DNA of 64,000 bases from Culex pipiens pallens (taxonomy: Eukaryota; Arthropoda; Insecta; Diptera; Culicidae), in contig NC_068937.1 of assembly GCF_016801865.2 (NCBI RefSeq), positions 95,998,500-96,062,499 on the forward strand, given 5' to 3'. Positions within the stretch are counted from its first letter, which is position 1; each line of letters starts with the position of its first letter. The notes beneath the pieces were generated by a model that had not been told where the DNA came from, ran no database searches, and was given only the letters and a program-made list of their open reading frames with translations. A program made the position numbers and the translations under genes. Shown here piece after piece: positions 34,679 through 46,349 of the stretch.

Positions 34679-37600
34679 TTATTCTCGCATGTACTGATAG
34701 TCGACCTCGTCCAGCGGAACAAACGTTTCCTTGATGGATTGAGGCGTGCACCACCGGAGAATGTAGTGTGGACCGCCGGCCTTGTCGTTGGTTCCTGGGA
34801 AGAAAAAATATCGAAATTCAGTTTTTAAATTCCATGAGATGTATTTTTTACATCTTGTTTTTGCAAAAGGCAAAAATAATCAATTTTAAATTTCAATTAA
34901 GTTATAACATTTAGTTTATGAAAAATAACCAAATATCCGAAGAAAGATTTTTAAATTGATATTTACTCTGATCTCCTAATTTAATACTAAAATAAAATTA
35001 AAAAAAAATTATGCTTGGGAGAGTTGCTAAAATTTATAATTTAAAAAGGAAACAATTTCTTTCGCTAAATTCCCCTTTCAAAAAATCGCGTGTTTAAAAA
35101 TAAGATGGGGCCAGTATTGTTATTGAGTGATAGAAAAAAACTATCATTTGATGATTCCTACACCAACACATCAGAGGCTATAGCGATCGTCACCATAGCT
35201 TGTGAGTTCTCTTGTTATATCTCGTGATTGCTAGCAAGCGCATTCTCTTTCTGTCACTCCTTCTCTTTTCCTCGTTCACGAACACTCGCCCAAGATTCTT
35301 TTGTTTTCTCAAAAAACCGCAACGTCCCGTTAAACTGCGTTGGCAAATTTTGTTTTTTTGGCGGCTTTTCCGGTTACGCTCTGTCGAGGAGGGATGATTG
35401 TGAGTGCGGGAATGAGAAAAAAAGAGAACGTCTCGAGGGATTGTGCAAACACGAGATAGAGACCGACAATTATTTTTGCTGAGTATCTCGCGACGGAAAG
35501 AAGGGCGGTGAGGATTTCGGGCGTGATAATTGTAGTCGCTGAGAACTGAAATTTTGAAAAAAAAAAATCTTATGGGAAATTCGACGAGCTTTCCGGTAAA
35601 AATATTTACGAGGCTGAAAAATCAAGTCTGTCATACAGAAATCGCCAAAAACCATACTATACCAACCAACCATTTTTCGTGAGTCTTTTTGTCACATCTT
35701 AGGCTATTTTCACAAAAATTTTGAACGAAAAAAATCGTGGGCTCACCTTTAAATTTGACTTTTAAACATAAAAATCAAAAAATCTCATGAAAGTGGCGTG
35801 TTTTTTTCTTTCAGTCTACCACTTTCAGGCTCCCATACAAACTGACCCCTTTTTGTGGGCCCAGTGGGCCTAAGATGGCGGCCTTCGATATTATCTAGCC
35901 ATACTTTTGAAAATGGCGCATAGTTTAATTAAATATAGTTTTGGCCTTGATTCAGTTTAAACGATAAAATAAGCAGTCTGGAATCATTTTCTTTAAAAAT
36001 TTGCTTAGAGATACGCCACGATCAAATATTAGTCTAGAACAGTCGAAGTGAGTGTGCCGCGAAAGCCGTCACGAAATAAAAGTTTCCCATGCAAATGTTG
36101 AGTTGCGCATTTAATGGGCGGACTCCGACGAGGCCCACTGGCCATCTGTCGGTGAATACACGCAACTCACGAAAACTGTCATCTTAGGGTCCGGCTGGTC
36201 TTTGACCACTTTTTGATACGATGCAACGGCTTACAGAAATATTTAAATTACGAATTACAAAAAATATTTAAAACACTAACGCCCTTCTCAAATGTCATTA
36301 TCGAGTGAAACTGGTTCCATGTACACAAAAATGGCTTACATAAGCGTAGGATAACATGTCTACAAAGTTTCATTGAAATCGGAGGGGGTCGAGAAAAAAG
36401 TACCTAAGTTCCTGTTTTGGGCTGGAATTGCGCTATAGTTATTCAGAAATTGTACATCCAAGATGGCGGCCAAAATGGCGGTGATGAATATTGAAGGAAA
36501 ATCATTTCGTATTTTAATAGGCAAAAATACGAAAAATATGTTTTGTCCATGATTCGAATATCCGAACATCCATACAAACCTTCAGATAATTGAGTCTAGA
36601 CTGTAGCAAACTCACCTGACATTCGACCACCACCAAACGGCTGCTGGCCGACCACGGATCCGGTGGACTTGTCGTTCACGTAGAAGTTGCCCGCAGTCAG
36701 TTTGAGTTCGTCCAAAGCTCGCTTCAGGAAGGCTCTGCAAAAGTACACAAATATCAGTAATTTTTTGGAAGATTGACGAAAGTCGATGACACTCACTCAT
36801 CCTTCGAGAACACCGCCCCGGTCAGCGCGAACCGCGTCGACGTGCCGACCATCTTGAGCGTCTGGTCCAGCTCCTTGTCCTTGTACACGTAAATAGAAAG
36901 TACCGGGCCGAAGATCTCCTCGGTCATGATCTTGTCCAGCGGATCGCTCGACTGCACGATCGTCGGCTCGATGAAGTAGCCCTTGCTGTCGTCGTACTTG
37001 CCTCCGGCAACGATCTCCAGGTTTTTGGAATTCTTCGCATGATCGATGTACGACTTGATCCGTGCGAACGCCTTGTCGTCGATGACGGCCGACGTGAAGC
37101 TGTTAAAGTCCGTCACGTCGCCGATCTTGAGCGTGTCGCGCACCTTGATCAGGCCCTCCTTGACCTTGGGCCAGAGCGACTCGGGGACGTACATGCGCGA
37201 GCAGGCGGAGCACTTTTGGCCGCAAAACTCGAACGAGGACCGGATCGTGCCGTTCACCACCGACTGGACGTCCGCCGTCGGGTGGATAAAGTGGTAGTTC
37301 TTGCCGCCGCACTCGCCGATGAGCCGCGGGAAGTTGTTGTAGATGTTGATGTTTTCGCCGACCTGGCGCCACAGCCGGTTGAACGTCCTGCACAGGAGTT
37401 GGTTAGGTGGATGATACTCTAAATTAGAGATAAGAGAAACTTACGGTACGGAACCGGTAAAGTTGATACCGGCCAGATGCGGGGACGCCGTGATGTTGTC
37501 CCCAAAGACCGGACCGTCGGTTGGAATGAAGTTGACCACGCCCGGGGGCACGCCGGCCTCGCGCATGATCTTGAAGATGACGTAGTTGGACAGGAGTGCC

Positions 37601-40338
37601 GTGTCCGAGGGCTTCCACAACACACCGTTGCCCTGAAAAGATCGGGTTAGACTTTTGAAGAGCTTGTTCTGGTTAGGAACTCACCATCAACGCCGGCGTG
37701 TAGGCAAGGTTTCCACCGATGGCAGTAAAGTTGAAGGGGCTGATGGCGGCCACGAAGCCGTCAATACCTCGGAACCGCAGCGAGTTCTTGGTCACTTTGG
37801 CGTTTTCGCTGATCGGTTGGTACTTGGTGGCCTCCTTCAGGTAGAAGGTGTTCATTCTAAAAGTTCAACACATAAGATATTGCTCTGCACAGCTCTCAAT
37901 AAAACTCACCTGATAAAGTCAATCAGTTCGGCCGCCGAATCGATCTCCGCCTGGATCACCGTCTTGGCCTGTCCCAGCATCGTCGCGGCGTTCAGTTCCT
38001 GCCGGTACGGGCCCGCCATCAGGTCGGCCGCCTTCTGCCAGATCTTTATCCGCTCGGCGATCGGCGTCCGGTCCCACTTGACCTGCGTTTCGGTGGCCGT
38101 CTTGATCGCCTTCTCCACCAGCTTCTTGTCGGCCCAGTAGAACTGGGCGATCTTTTGACTGTGGTTGTGGGGCATCACCTGGTGGCGCACCTCGTTCGTG
38201 CGGAACTCCTCCGAGCCGATGATGATCGGCACGTCCTCCGTCTTGGCGGCAGTCTTTTTCAGGGCAGCTTCCAGCTCCTTGCGCTCCTTGGAGCCCTTCT
38301 TGTACTCGAGCACGGGCTCGTTGACGAGCGGGAACTCGGGCAGCCGGTTGTCCGGCACGATCGAGCCGATGCAGCGGACGCCATACCTGAAGGTAATGGA
38401 ACGACAGAAAAAAAGGTTGTTTGAATCAATTTAAAATTAAATGCTGTAATTTAAATCATTTGCGATTAACTTTGTCCACAAAAGTGGACAGTTAAGTAGA
38501 ATAAAAACATATTTTTAATACAACACAATTTAATTTAAAAGCCCTTTTCTATGCAGCCTTATCTCATCCCACATCATTGTTATTGATTATTCAATTCATG
38601 CATAAACTCAACCCATGGGTTGAAATGCATTTCAACGATCCATCTATGCGGTTATCTTTCCACGGTGGGCCTGGCCAAAGCGCACCGTAAGGTTTTTTGG
38701 GATTATTCTCATACAACCAAACTTTTTTCGTCTTTTATACAATTTAATGTTATCCAATATACACCTGAACGCTAACGCCAGCTATTTTTTTTTTCTTTAA
38801 AATAAGCATTTATTAGACAAGTCTTACAAGTTGAAGTATGTTTGGAAAATAAATTTGAAATCATATTAATGCCAGCAAGGCGTACGGTTCTGTTTCATCG
38901 AAAGTGTCGTTCAGTTTGTTCCCAAATCCAAGACACCGTTGATTTTCATGACTTTCTTTTCTATATTGTTATCTCTTGTTTGGCTTGTTTCTCTGTGGTC
39001 GCAAAATACGTTCGTCAAGAAATTGATTCTCTGTCTGTTGAAAACCAATAAGTTAAAATCTCGAGTTTTTTTTGAAAAGGTCCTATAAACAAAATTTTCA
39101 CTTTTTGCTTTTTGGGTGTTTTTTAATACCCCTGACTCAAGGTGGTTCTAAGAACACCCAAAAAGCAAAAATTGAAAATTTTGTTTATAGGACCTTTTCA
39201 AAAAAAAACTCTAGAAATAAACTCTTCAAATATTAATGGCTGTACATCGATTATGGCAGACAAGAGAACATGTTGAGCAGCTATGTCATTGGATCCCAAA
39301 GGTTTAGAATTGCGGGCAAAACTCACTATTAAGCTTGCGAGCCAAAAATGAATGAATACGAGCTGCTAGACCCACCTTCACGAATACATATCGACTCAGA
39401 ATCAAAACTGAACAAATGGCTGTGTGTATGTTTGGATGTGGATGTGTGCACCGAAAAATTCTCACTCAATTATCGCAGCACTGGCTGAACCGATTTTAAT
39501 CGTTTGAGTCTCATTCGGTCCGTCCTGGGGTCCCATAAGTCCCTATTGAAAATTATGAAGTTTAGTAAAGTACATCACAAGTTATGCTAAAGAAACCATT
39601 GTGAGGAAAGTCCGGAAGATCGCAAAAGGGTGGTTTTTGTAAGAAAATGTTATACATTTTAAAAAGACCTCTACAACGAGACCAAAACATCGAAGATCTG
39701 ATAACTGATATAAATAGCACAATTTTTGGAGGCCGGATCTCAAAAACATCGATGAAAATGGTGTCGGTCCATCATGCAACCTCACTTTAGTTAGTTTATT
39801 GAAAGACCTTTCAAATGAACCTAAAACATCGATGATTTGATAACTACATCAAAAAATTTTTAGCACTTAGATGTTATTCATACAACTTTTAGGGGCCGGA
39901 TCTTAAAAACTTCGATGAAAATTGTGAAAATAATGCGATCCATCGTTTTTTGGATAATTAAAAGGCCTTCAAATGATAGTATAAAATTGAAAATACCCTA
40001 TCATTTATAGATTGAAAATTTTTATTTTACCAAAAAAAAAATTATTGTGCGGAAGGCATCAACCACCATACTGTGGATTCAGTAACGTTTTTAAGGTAAT
40101 ATTAACAAAATTATTTTTAAGGTTATATTATTCGAGCAATTCTCCTCGAATTCCGTAAATGGACTTACTTGTATTTGGTCATTGGTTCACCCATACAAGC
40201 CTCCATACAATTTTGGCAACAAAAATGCAATGTAAATATTCGAAAACCTGTATCCAAGGGCCCTGATTTTCAGTTCAAAGATCAGAAGTCACTCACTCAC
40301 CAACGAACAAATCTTTGTCGACTGGAGCGCGCAACCAT
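34679..40338 (-). CDS. P5CDH: Delta-1-pyrroline-5-carboxylate dehydrogenase, mitochondrial (ALDH4 family)
   Basis: Oxidises glutamate semialdehyde (P5C) to glutamate with NAD+, the second step of proline breakdown in the mitochondrial matrix. Seven coding exons: 40,338-40,301; 38,386-37,910; 37,856-37,685; 37,632-37,445; 37,387-36,797; 36,734-36,616; 34,794-34,679. They total 1,701 nt, 566 aa plus stop; human ALDH4A1 is 563. All junctions are GT-AG and in phase. Motifs: FTGSVPTF; GECGGKN with Glu317; GQKCSACSR with the predicted catalytic Cys351; MTEEIFGPVLS; the C-terminal FGGGRMSGTNDKAGGPHYIL. Introns 2-5 are 52-62 bp; introns 1 (1.9 kb) and 6 (1.8 kb) hold MITEs. No frame break, so it looks functional. 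The gene symbol is by homology; the only uncertain part is exon 1. Confidence 0.96.
39060..39214. mobile_element. MITE with about 60-bp near-perfect TIRs in P5CDH intron 1
   Basis: GAGTTTTTTTTGAAAAGGTCCTATAAACAAAATTTTCA is mirrored at the right end with one or two mismatches out to TTTTTGGGTGTT. The loop is about 30 bp. Confidence 0.9.
39345..40060 (+). mobile_element. Diverged GCCTTCCTCACT-family element in P5CDH intron 1
   Basis: Retains CATATCGACTCAGAATCAAAACTGAACAAATGGCTGTGTGTATG and CAGCACTGGCTGAACCGATTTTAAT, and a terminal GGAAGGCATCAACCACC. It is strongly drifted compared with 17,569-18,494. Confidence 0.65.
40301..40338 (-). CDS. P5CDH: P5CDH coding exon 1 (start codon and presequence)
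   Basis: ATG at 40,338-40,336 followed by 12 codons plus two bases, reading MVARSSRQRFVR, then a donor TTG|GTGAGT. The leftover TG joins the first G of exon 2 to give Trp, then YGVRCIGSIVPDN. An in-frame TGA lies a few codons upstream, so this ATG is the first. The Arg-rich, acid-free start suits a mitochondrial targeting signal. Sequence above it to about 40,480 is probably 5' UTR. It was chosen because it fits phase, start context and targeting role. Confidence 0.75.
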
Positions 40339-41080
40339 TCGCGAGCGAACACGACACGCTGGCTGTCAGCTCAATCGATCCACTCAGCGAAACCAATACT
40401 TCGTGAATTTCTTTTCCTACTCCGTCCGTCAACCTGGATCACACACAAATATGCTCAGAGAGGAGAGAGCCAAAAAAATACTGGCGCGGCGCACACTTGG
40501 CCTGCACTACCACAGTTTGCCATCAATTAGAATTTGGTATGGTGGAAATTGCTGCCAAATGTGTCTTTGTGTGTTGTGTAAACAAAAAAATTGCAAAATA
40601 TTATTGATATGCTTGATTTTAAGCAATTTCTTAAATGATCAAAGCAAAGCCGATCGCAAACTATTCTCAGTCAGCTCGCTGTACTACCCGATTGGAGTGA
40701 GATGGAGAGCAAAGAGAGAGTGTTCAGTAGCGATTGGTGTGGAAGTGAAGAACGGTAGGAATACATCAGAGTAGTTTTTCGTCGTGCTAGATTTGTGCTC
40801 GCGAGTGACTGAGTCTTTTTTGAGCAATCAGGTCACTTGCCTGTATCTTTAGAAAGAATTTTTGATTGATATATTTTATTTTTTCCGGATTTCACATTTA
40901 TTTTTTTTTGCATTTAAAACTGGACCATTCGTTGCTGAAGGAGGTTGTTTAGATAAACCTCTGAAAACTTAAATTTTCCTGTTTGTTTTTCTTTTATCCG
41001 CTGTATCTCAGCAACCAGAGGTCCAATATTCAAAGTAAAAAAATGCCTCTTTGGCCTCAAACTTATTTTGCACTTAGAAA
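40339..41080. promoter_or_regulatory. P5CDH upstream region and probable 5' UTR
   Basis: Unique, GC-richer DNA directly upstream of the P5CDH start. I see no clear TATA box. GAGAGA motifs are present (about 40,460 and 40,705). The plus-strand frame 40,169-40,774 overlaps exon 1 and is not supported as a gene. Confidence 0.35.
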
Positions 41081-41084
41081 ACCT

Positions 41085-41165
41085 TCAGCTTGGGATTCGA
41101 ACTCATGACATTTGGGTTACGAATCTGAGAACTTTACATCTGATTAAGGCGGACGGCAGACTGAA
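41085..41165 (-). mobile_element. tRNA-like SINE head
   Basis: The minus strand has an A-box-like segment near GTCCGCCTTAATCAGATG and a strong B-box GAGTTCGAATCCC. The anticodon arm is imperfect and no acceptor stem is seen, so it is not a working tRNA. Confidence 0.5.
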
Positions 41166-41229
41166 ATTTTATTAAAATCAGAGGTTGAAAAATCCTTTTG
41201 CATTGCGCCTTTTTCATATAGCTTGTGTC

Positions 41230-42270
41230 ATAGAGTAAGTGTTGTGTGTGTGTGTGTGTAACGGTATGGAAATTTCTTTAAAAAATTGTATAACCTGATT
41301 TAAATGTTTGTTGATTTATGCCATTTAACATTTAAATTTTAAACATTAAAATTGCGTTGAAAATAAACTATTTCCATAGTCAAATTAGGTTTAACCAATC
41401 AAATTTATATTTGATTACAGAGCGATTGTTCCAGAAACTTTTTTTTTAAGCAGCGGCAATCCTGTTCTGTACAAGCAAAAACAAATTTTACGATCTTACT
41501 CAAGTGGCCATCAGGCAAAAGCAATAAAAAGCCAGTTCCCAGTTTTGCACTGATTGAACAACTACCACAACAACAACAACAAGTCGTACACTGTCTGCTA
41601 GTTAACCCGTTTTGGAGAGTTTGTTGCCAACTGGTACATTTCTGGGTTCTGTTTAACCTTGAACCCTTATCAGCAAAATGCACCCACCGTGGGGGAATTC
41701 AGTATCTGGTGATTTACAGTTAGTGACACCGATTAACAATTTGCAAGGTGGCTTAGCGTATTTATATGGTCGTCATTTGGAAAGTTAAATTGATATGGTG
41801 ATAAGACAAAGATTGATTGTTATTAGATTTCTTTTCATATTTATGAAAATAATTTTAAATTGATGTTAAAAACTCACTCTGGTTTAAAAATAATAATGTA
41901 ATCCTTGGATTAAACTTATGTGTGTGTGTGGTCCAATCCAATACCCGCTAACCGGTAGCGAAATTATGGGAAAGTATAATTAGTATCAGACTGTGTATAT
42001 GCCGAATGCTGATACAACTTATCTCAGTCCCGGGTATTAGGTGGTGACAGCCCTCGCGCTGCTTCCAACGACCCATTTCAGAATGACAGAGCTCCTTGCG
42101 GTCCAATTCCGAGGTCGCTGGGCATTGTTCGGCCCCGCCTAAACATATAAGCAAGCATCTGAAGGAAACTCGATCTATATTTAGACTTCCAATCCCCTCA
42201 GGCAAATCAGGGATCAGCGCGTATTTAATATGAGAAGATAACATGTTTCAACACTACGGATCAATTCACT
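41230..42270. other. Intergenic DNA, no gene supported
   Basis: (GT)n at about 41,243-41,260 and (CAA)n at about 41,567-41,581. Frames at 41,405-41,683 (-) and 41,948-42,244 (-) have no motif. Confidence 0.4.
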
Positions 42271-42279
42271 GCAAGAGTG

Positions 42280-42482
42280 TAAACCTTCTGATGGCCGACT
42301 GCTTAGCGTCCCAGACCACCAATCCAAAGGTGTGAGTTCGAATCCCACCTGATTCATTTTAGTTTTTATTCATATTCAAATTCCTGATTCCAAATTTCAA
42401 AGGTACCGACCGGGATTTGATCCCTGAACCTTCTGATTGGGAGACAGAAGCCGTAACCATTAAGCCACGGAGCCGGTTATAA
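42280..42482. mobile_element. Convergent pair of tRNA-like units
   Basis: The plus-strand unit is 42,290-42,350 with TGGCCGACTGCTTAGCG (A-box) and GAGTTCGAATCCCACC (B-box). The minus-strand unit is 42,400-42,476 with CCGTGGCTTAATGGTTACGGC (A-box/D-arm) and GGTTCAGGGATCAAATCC (B-box region). The two face each other across about 50 bp. Most likely two tRNA-derived SINE fragments, not tRNA genes. Confidence 0.6.
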
Positions 42483-42489
42483 TCCTTGG

Positions 42490-44530
42490 ATTAAACTTAT
42501 CTCTTGAAAACAAACAGTTGCTAGTAACACGTCCTGCTGGCACTATCTAAATATATTTAGCAACAGTTGTTGTTGTTGTCCAACGTGCTAATTCTAACGC
42601 AAACACATCACTTACGTCCGATGTAGAACCCATTTGTATCGCTAAGTGACAAATTTGCTATAGTGTTTGAATTATTGAGAAGCTTCGCATTGCTGAGTGT
42701 TATAATTAGTAGCGCTGTGGAATGATCTCCAACTAAGTGTTGCTATGCGATATCTGCCCAGCACGATGATGACTATGATGGGAAAAAAGCAAAACCTGTT
42801 TATGCAACAACAATCAGCTGTTCGTTTCTAGCACTTTTTCAGGGTAGGAAAACAACACTGACGAAGTCGTGAACTCTAGCGTATCGTTAGAAAAGGGCGT
42901 GTAACGCAAAGTAAGAATTTTAAAGATATTGTTCAAAAGTATTGTTGAAATTGCAATTGTGTTATATTTTAAGTTCCTTAAAGCAAATAATTACAAGTCA
43001 CTTTCAATTATGAATTTGGACATGTTTTGCGCATACAAGTGTGACAAATATAGATATGAGGACTTAAGTGTCGGCGGCTGTTCAGCTTCAAAGCTATTTT
43101 CATGGATTTATTTTTAACCGACAGGTGAGGAACAGTGCCAATGCCAGCGGAATAATGCAAGCTCAAAACGTGACAGACATTGCAGAAATTCTTTAGTAAT
43201 GCACTCTGTTAGAATTCCTAAATGGTGATAAAAGTCTTTACTTCGGATGATTCTATTACAATTTCGAAATTTTTCCTACTAAACTAAATGCCGTTAAGGT
43301 TATAACTATCACAGGTTTTAGGAAGTAGAGAACCTTTACTTGAAGTAACAGTTTGAAAAACAGGGTTTGAATGTTTTTTGATTATATAAAAACTTTTTGT
43401 TAAATGTATTTTTGTCAATAAATAATAAATGGAAGCAATAAGTATTACAGAATGCTTTAGAAAACTTGAAAATAGACTAATACAATTAGCGAAAAAAAAC
43501 TTTTAGCGGTAAAATTTTCAATAATATTTGGTATTTAAAAGAATTTTTTGTCGTGCCTACATGACTAAAACATAACATACTAGTGTAGATGGTGCTAGTG
43601 ATGAAAACTTGCTGGAATTTCTGCAAACTTTGACAGCTCCATACAAAATTTTAACTGCAAGTCAGCAAAAATGAACTGAAAAAGCATGCACATCACCTTT
43701 GTGAACAAAAGCATGTAATATTGTATGAGAAATCGTTTACACGAAAAGCATGTACAGAAAAAAATAGAACTGCACACCCAAAAATAATTGATTTGGTGTG
43801 TTCAACAAATCTTCATCATTACCTTATGTTCGCCAAAACGGTCGTTGCCACGAAAAACATACAATCTACGTTATTTCGGGTAAATAAATTGTTGTCATAA
43901 ATTGTTACGATGAATTTAATTGATATTTGTTTGTGAAAAATCGTTAATTGCATTCATCACGCAATCTATGTATGGTCCCTAAACCTCTACCCGTAATTTT
44001 TAAAGGTTTACCTTAATTATGTAGGCTTTCTACATAAATTGAAAATAATTCTTTATTTTAAATTGTTTTTCATGTAATTCAATCCATTGAATATTTTTAT
44101 TTGTAAGATAATTAAGTGTTAGCAATATTTTTTTTTAATTTTTAGTCACTTGATTTTTGAGAAATATTCGTAGGCCAACCTTTTAAATGAAACTTGAATT
44201 TGCTTTATTTTAAATGGTTTTCAAAATGATTAATAAAACATTCTATAACATATTTTATAACGAAATCAAACTTATTTTTATTTTTAAATAAAAAAAACTG
44301 CCTTCATATGTCGCCAGCATGCCATTGAATAAAACTGCCATTGAAATGAGAATGTGATGCTTTGGAGTCGTATTTGCATTCAAAAAAACCTTAGTTCTTA
44401 TACATAATAAGGCAGTTTATACATGAATTGAAGAAAAAATCTATCTGTTTATTGCAGAAATAAACTAAGTCTAGAATGATAAAAAGATGGATAAAAACAA
44501 ACACATGAGCAAACTTTTACGAAAGCTCAC
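42490..44530. other. AT-rich intergenic DNA
   Basis: No exon-like frame and no clear terminal repeats found in these 2 kb. Confidence 0.45.
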
Positions 44531-44537
44531 AAACACA

Positions 44538-44545
44538 TATAAAAG
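44538..44545 (+). promoter_or_regulatory. Candidate TATA box
   Basis: TATAAAAG in a GC-poor to GC-rich transition, followed about 30 bp later by CAGCTAGCAACAACATCACC. No downstream coding exon could be recognised, so the promoter role is a guess. Confidence 0.25.
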
Positions 44546-44549
44546 TGAA

Positions 44550-46200
44550 TGGAACCAGCTACCCAGCTAGCAACAACATCACCTCGCACCCCGGGCTGGT
44601 TTGTTTTTGTTTTGCTTTGTAATGCAGTTTTCCATATCCAAGAGAGTTGGCGAGGGAGAGCGTTTCTCTCGCGTGCTCAAAATTGAGAGCACAGACGGAG
44701 CGCGAGCAAAACACTCTGAGAGTTTATTCCTCTCAAAACAAATTGTACAACCAAATGGGTGGGTGGTTGTATCGAAATGGATAGATACATATTATACGCT
44801 CTTCTTTTCTTTTTTTTCGGTGAATGCAGTTGTGTGTTTTCGCTTTGCAACTAAAATGTAACCAATTAGATGCAACGTTTTACCTCACTGCCAAAGGTAT
44901 TTTCGTCCCCGACACCATCTTCTTTTCGGTTTTTGCACTTCCTGATCCGCCGTGGACCGGTATTTTTGGCAGTGGGCGCGGAGGGAAAGTGCTTAAAATT
45001 AGAACTAAACTTGGTTCAATGAACTAACCTTTGAATGCTGCTGACTAGCGTTCCTCCACTTTTGCAGACGGCAAACATTTTGAGCTGCTAATTCCTCTTC
45101 GTTGACCCGCAAAAATGTATCCGCTGGCGTAACGTTACGTGACCAAAATCGATTTACGGACAGGAAGTGGCTCTTTTTTTTCTCTTTTTCTTGTTCTGCT
45201 CAGCCTTGATTTCCGATTTCGTCACTGCTAATTTGGTATCACTGTACAAGTTCCAGCTCACTTTTCCTACAGACTAGATTAGCACGTTGCCAGCAGTGGC
45301 CACTTCCGGATTTCGGAACCTGTAAAACCCCACGCACAAATGAAAATAGGCAGGATAGCAAAATTACGTAAGTGCTCCGTGCAACCCCCAGCAGCTAGAA
45401 CAGAGACCACCCGACCGAGATCTCGACCGACCGACGACGACAGACGACTTTTGCCCAAGTGGATGCAACTTTTTCCTTCTAATATTATGTTAGTCGGAGC
45501 GGCTTGCGGTGGGAGCGCGAATTTGCTCATCACTCGCACGGGGGCTTTATCCTCCCTGGGAGCAGAGAGAGCAAGAGAGGGAGTTTTGCGAATTCGGACT
45601 TGAGTTTTTTGTTTGTTGTTGTTTAAAATATTTGAGAATGTGTGAAATTTTGACAGCTGGGTGACGATCAAAGTTGCCGTATTTTGGATTGCTTTTGTGT
45701 TTGCAGAAAAAGCCGAAAAATATAGAAAATCTGGACGTTTCAAACAATTAGTAAAAAATAAATTTAAGCAAAATAATGTGAATAGGTCAATGGTAGGATT
45801 TTTAAGCAAATAGTGCATCTCCTTCACGTCAGTGAATGTTTACATTAAGAATGAGCAGGATAGCGTCTTTGTATACAATTCCATATTGGTCCACTTCTAG
45901 CAAGTGAAGTCTTCACCAATGCTATATTGCCGCCATCGTTTACTACATATTTCAAAGTTTTGCATTTTTCGTGAAAATGGTAAAAAACCTTAATTTCCAA
46001 ACTGCGATAACTCGAGAAGGGTCAATCCATAAACCACGTGACACCTTTTTGGGAATCTCAAACTCCAGAGGGCCAAGTATTTTTTTTTTCATGCAAATTT
46101 AAATTAAAAATGGGTCATCCCACTTTAAACATGTCAGCACTCTAAATCAACTTTTTCTGATCATTTATAATTATATAATATTTAAAATATTTGACTCACT
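44550..46200. other. Unique, mixed-composition DNA; no gene supported
   Basis: 45,300-45,600 is GC-rich with GACCGACCGACGACGACAGACGAC. Frames on both strands overlap here (the longest on the minus strand, 45,279-45,827) without splice support or a domain. A possible regulatory or UTR region. Confidence 0.35.
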
Positions 46201-46204
46201 AAAG

Positions 46205-46345
46205 ATACCAAATTAGGTCCTTAAATTAAGCTTAAATTGCTGATTTAATTGTTCACAGCGATAAAAGCTTATTTTTCTGAGCATAATGACCCTTTTTACG
46301 ACCACAAAGATTTGATAAATTGATTTATAAATCAATTTTGAAAAC
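46205..46345 (-). repeat. Interspersed repeat (partner at 30,110-30,240)
   Basis: Inverted relative to 30,110-30,240: shares CAGCGATAAAAGCTTATT.TTCTGAG.ATAATGACCC and ACGACCACAAAG. It ends in a run of A near 46,345. Confidence 0.6.
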
Positions 46346-46349
46346 AAAA

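Noticed and set aside
37039..38434. Several plus-strand frames (for example 37,039-37,422, 37,655-38,140, 38,155-38,424)
   Set aside because: Antisense shadows of P5CDH exons.
40169..40774. 201-aa plus-strand frame
   Set aside because: It lies antisense over P5CDH exon 1 and its upstream region; no motif, and codon use is unlike the real exons.
45279..45827. 182-aa minus-strand frame
   Set aside because: No recognisable domain and no support at either end; plus-strand frames overlap it equally well.
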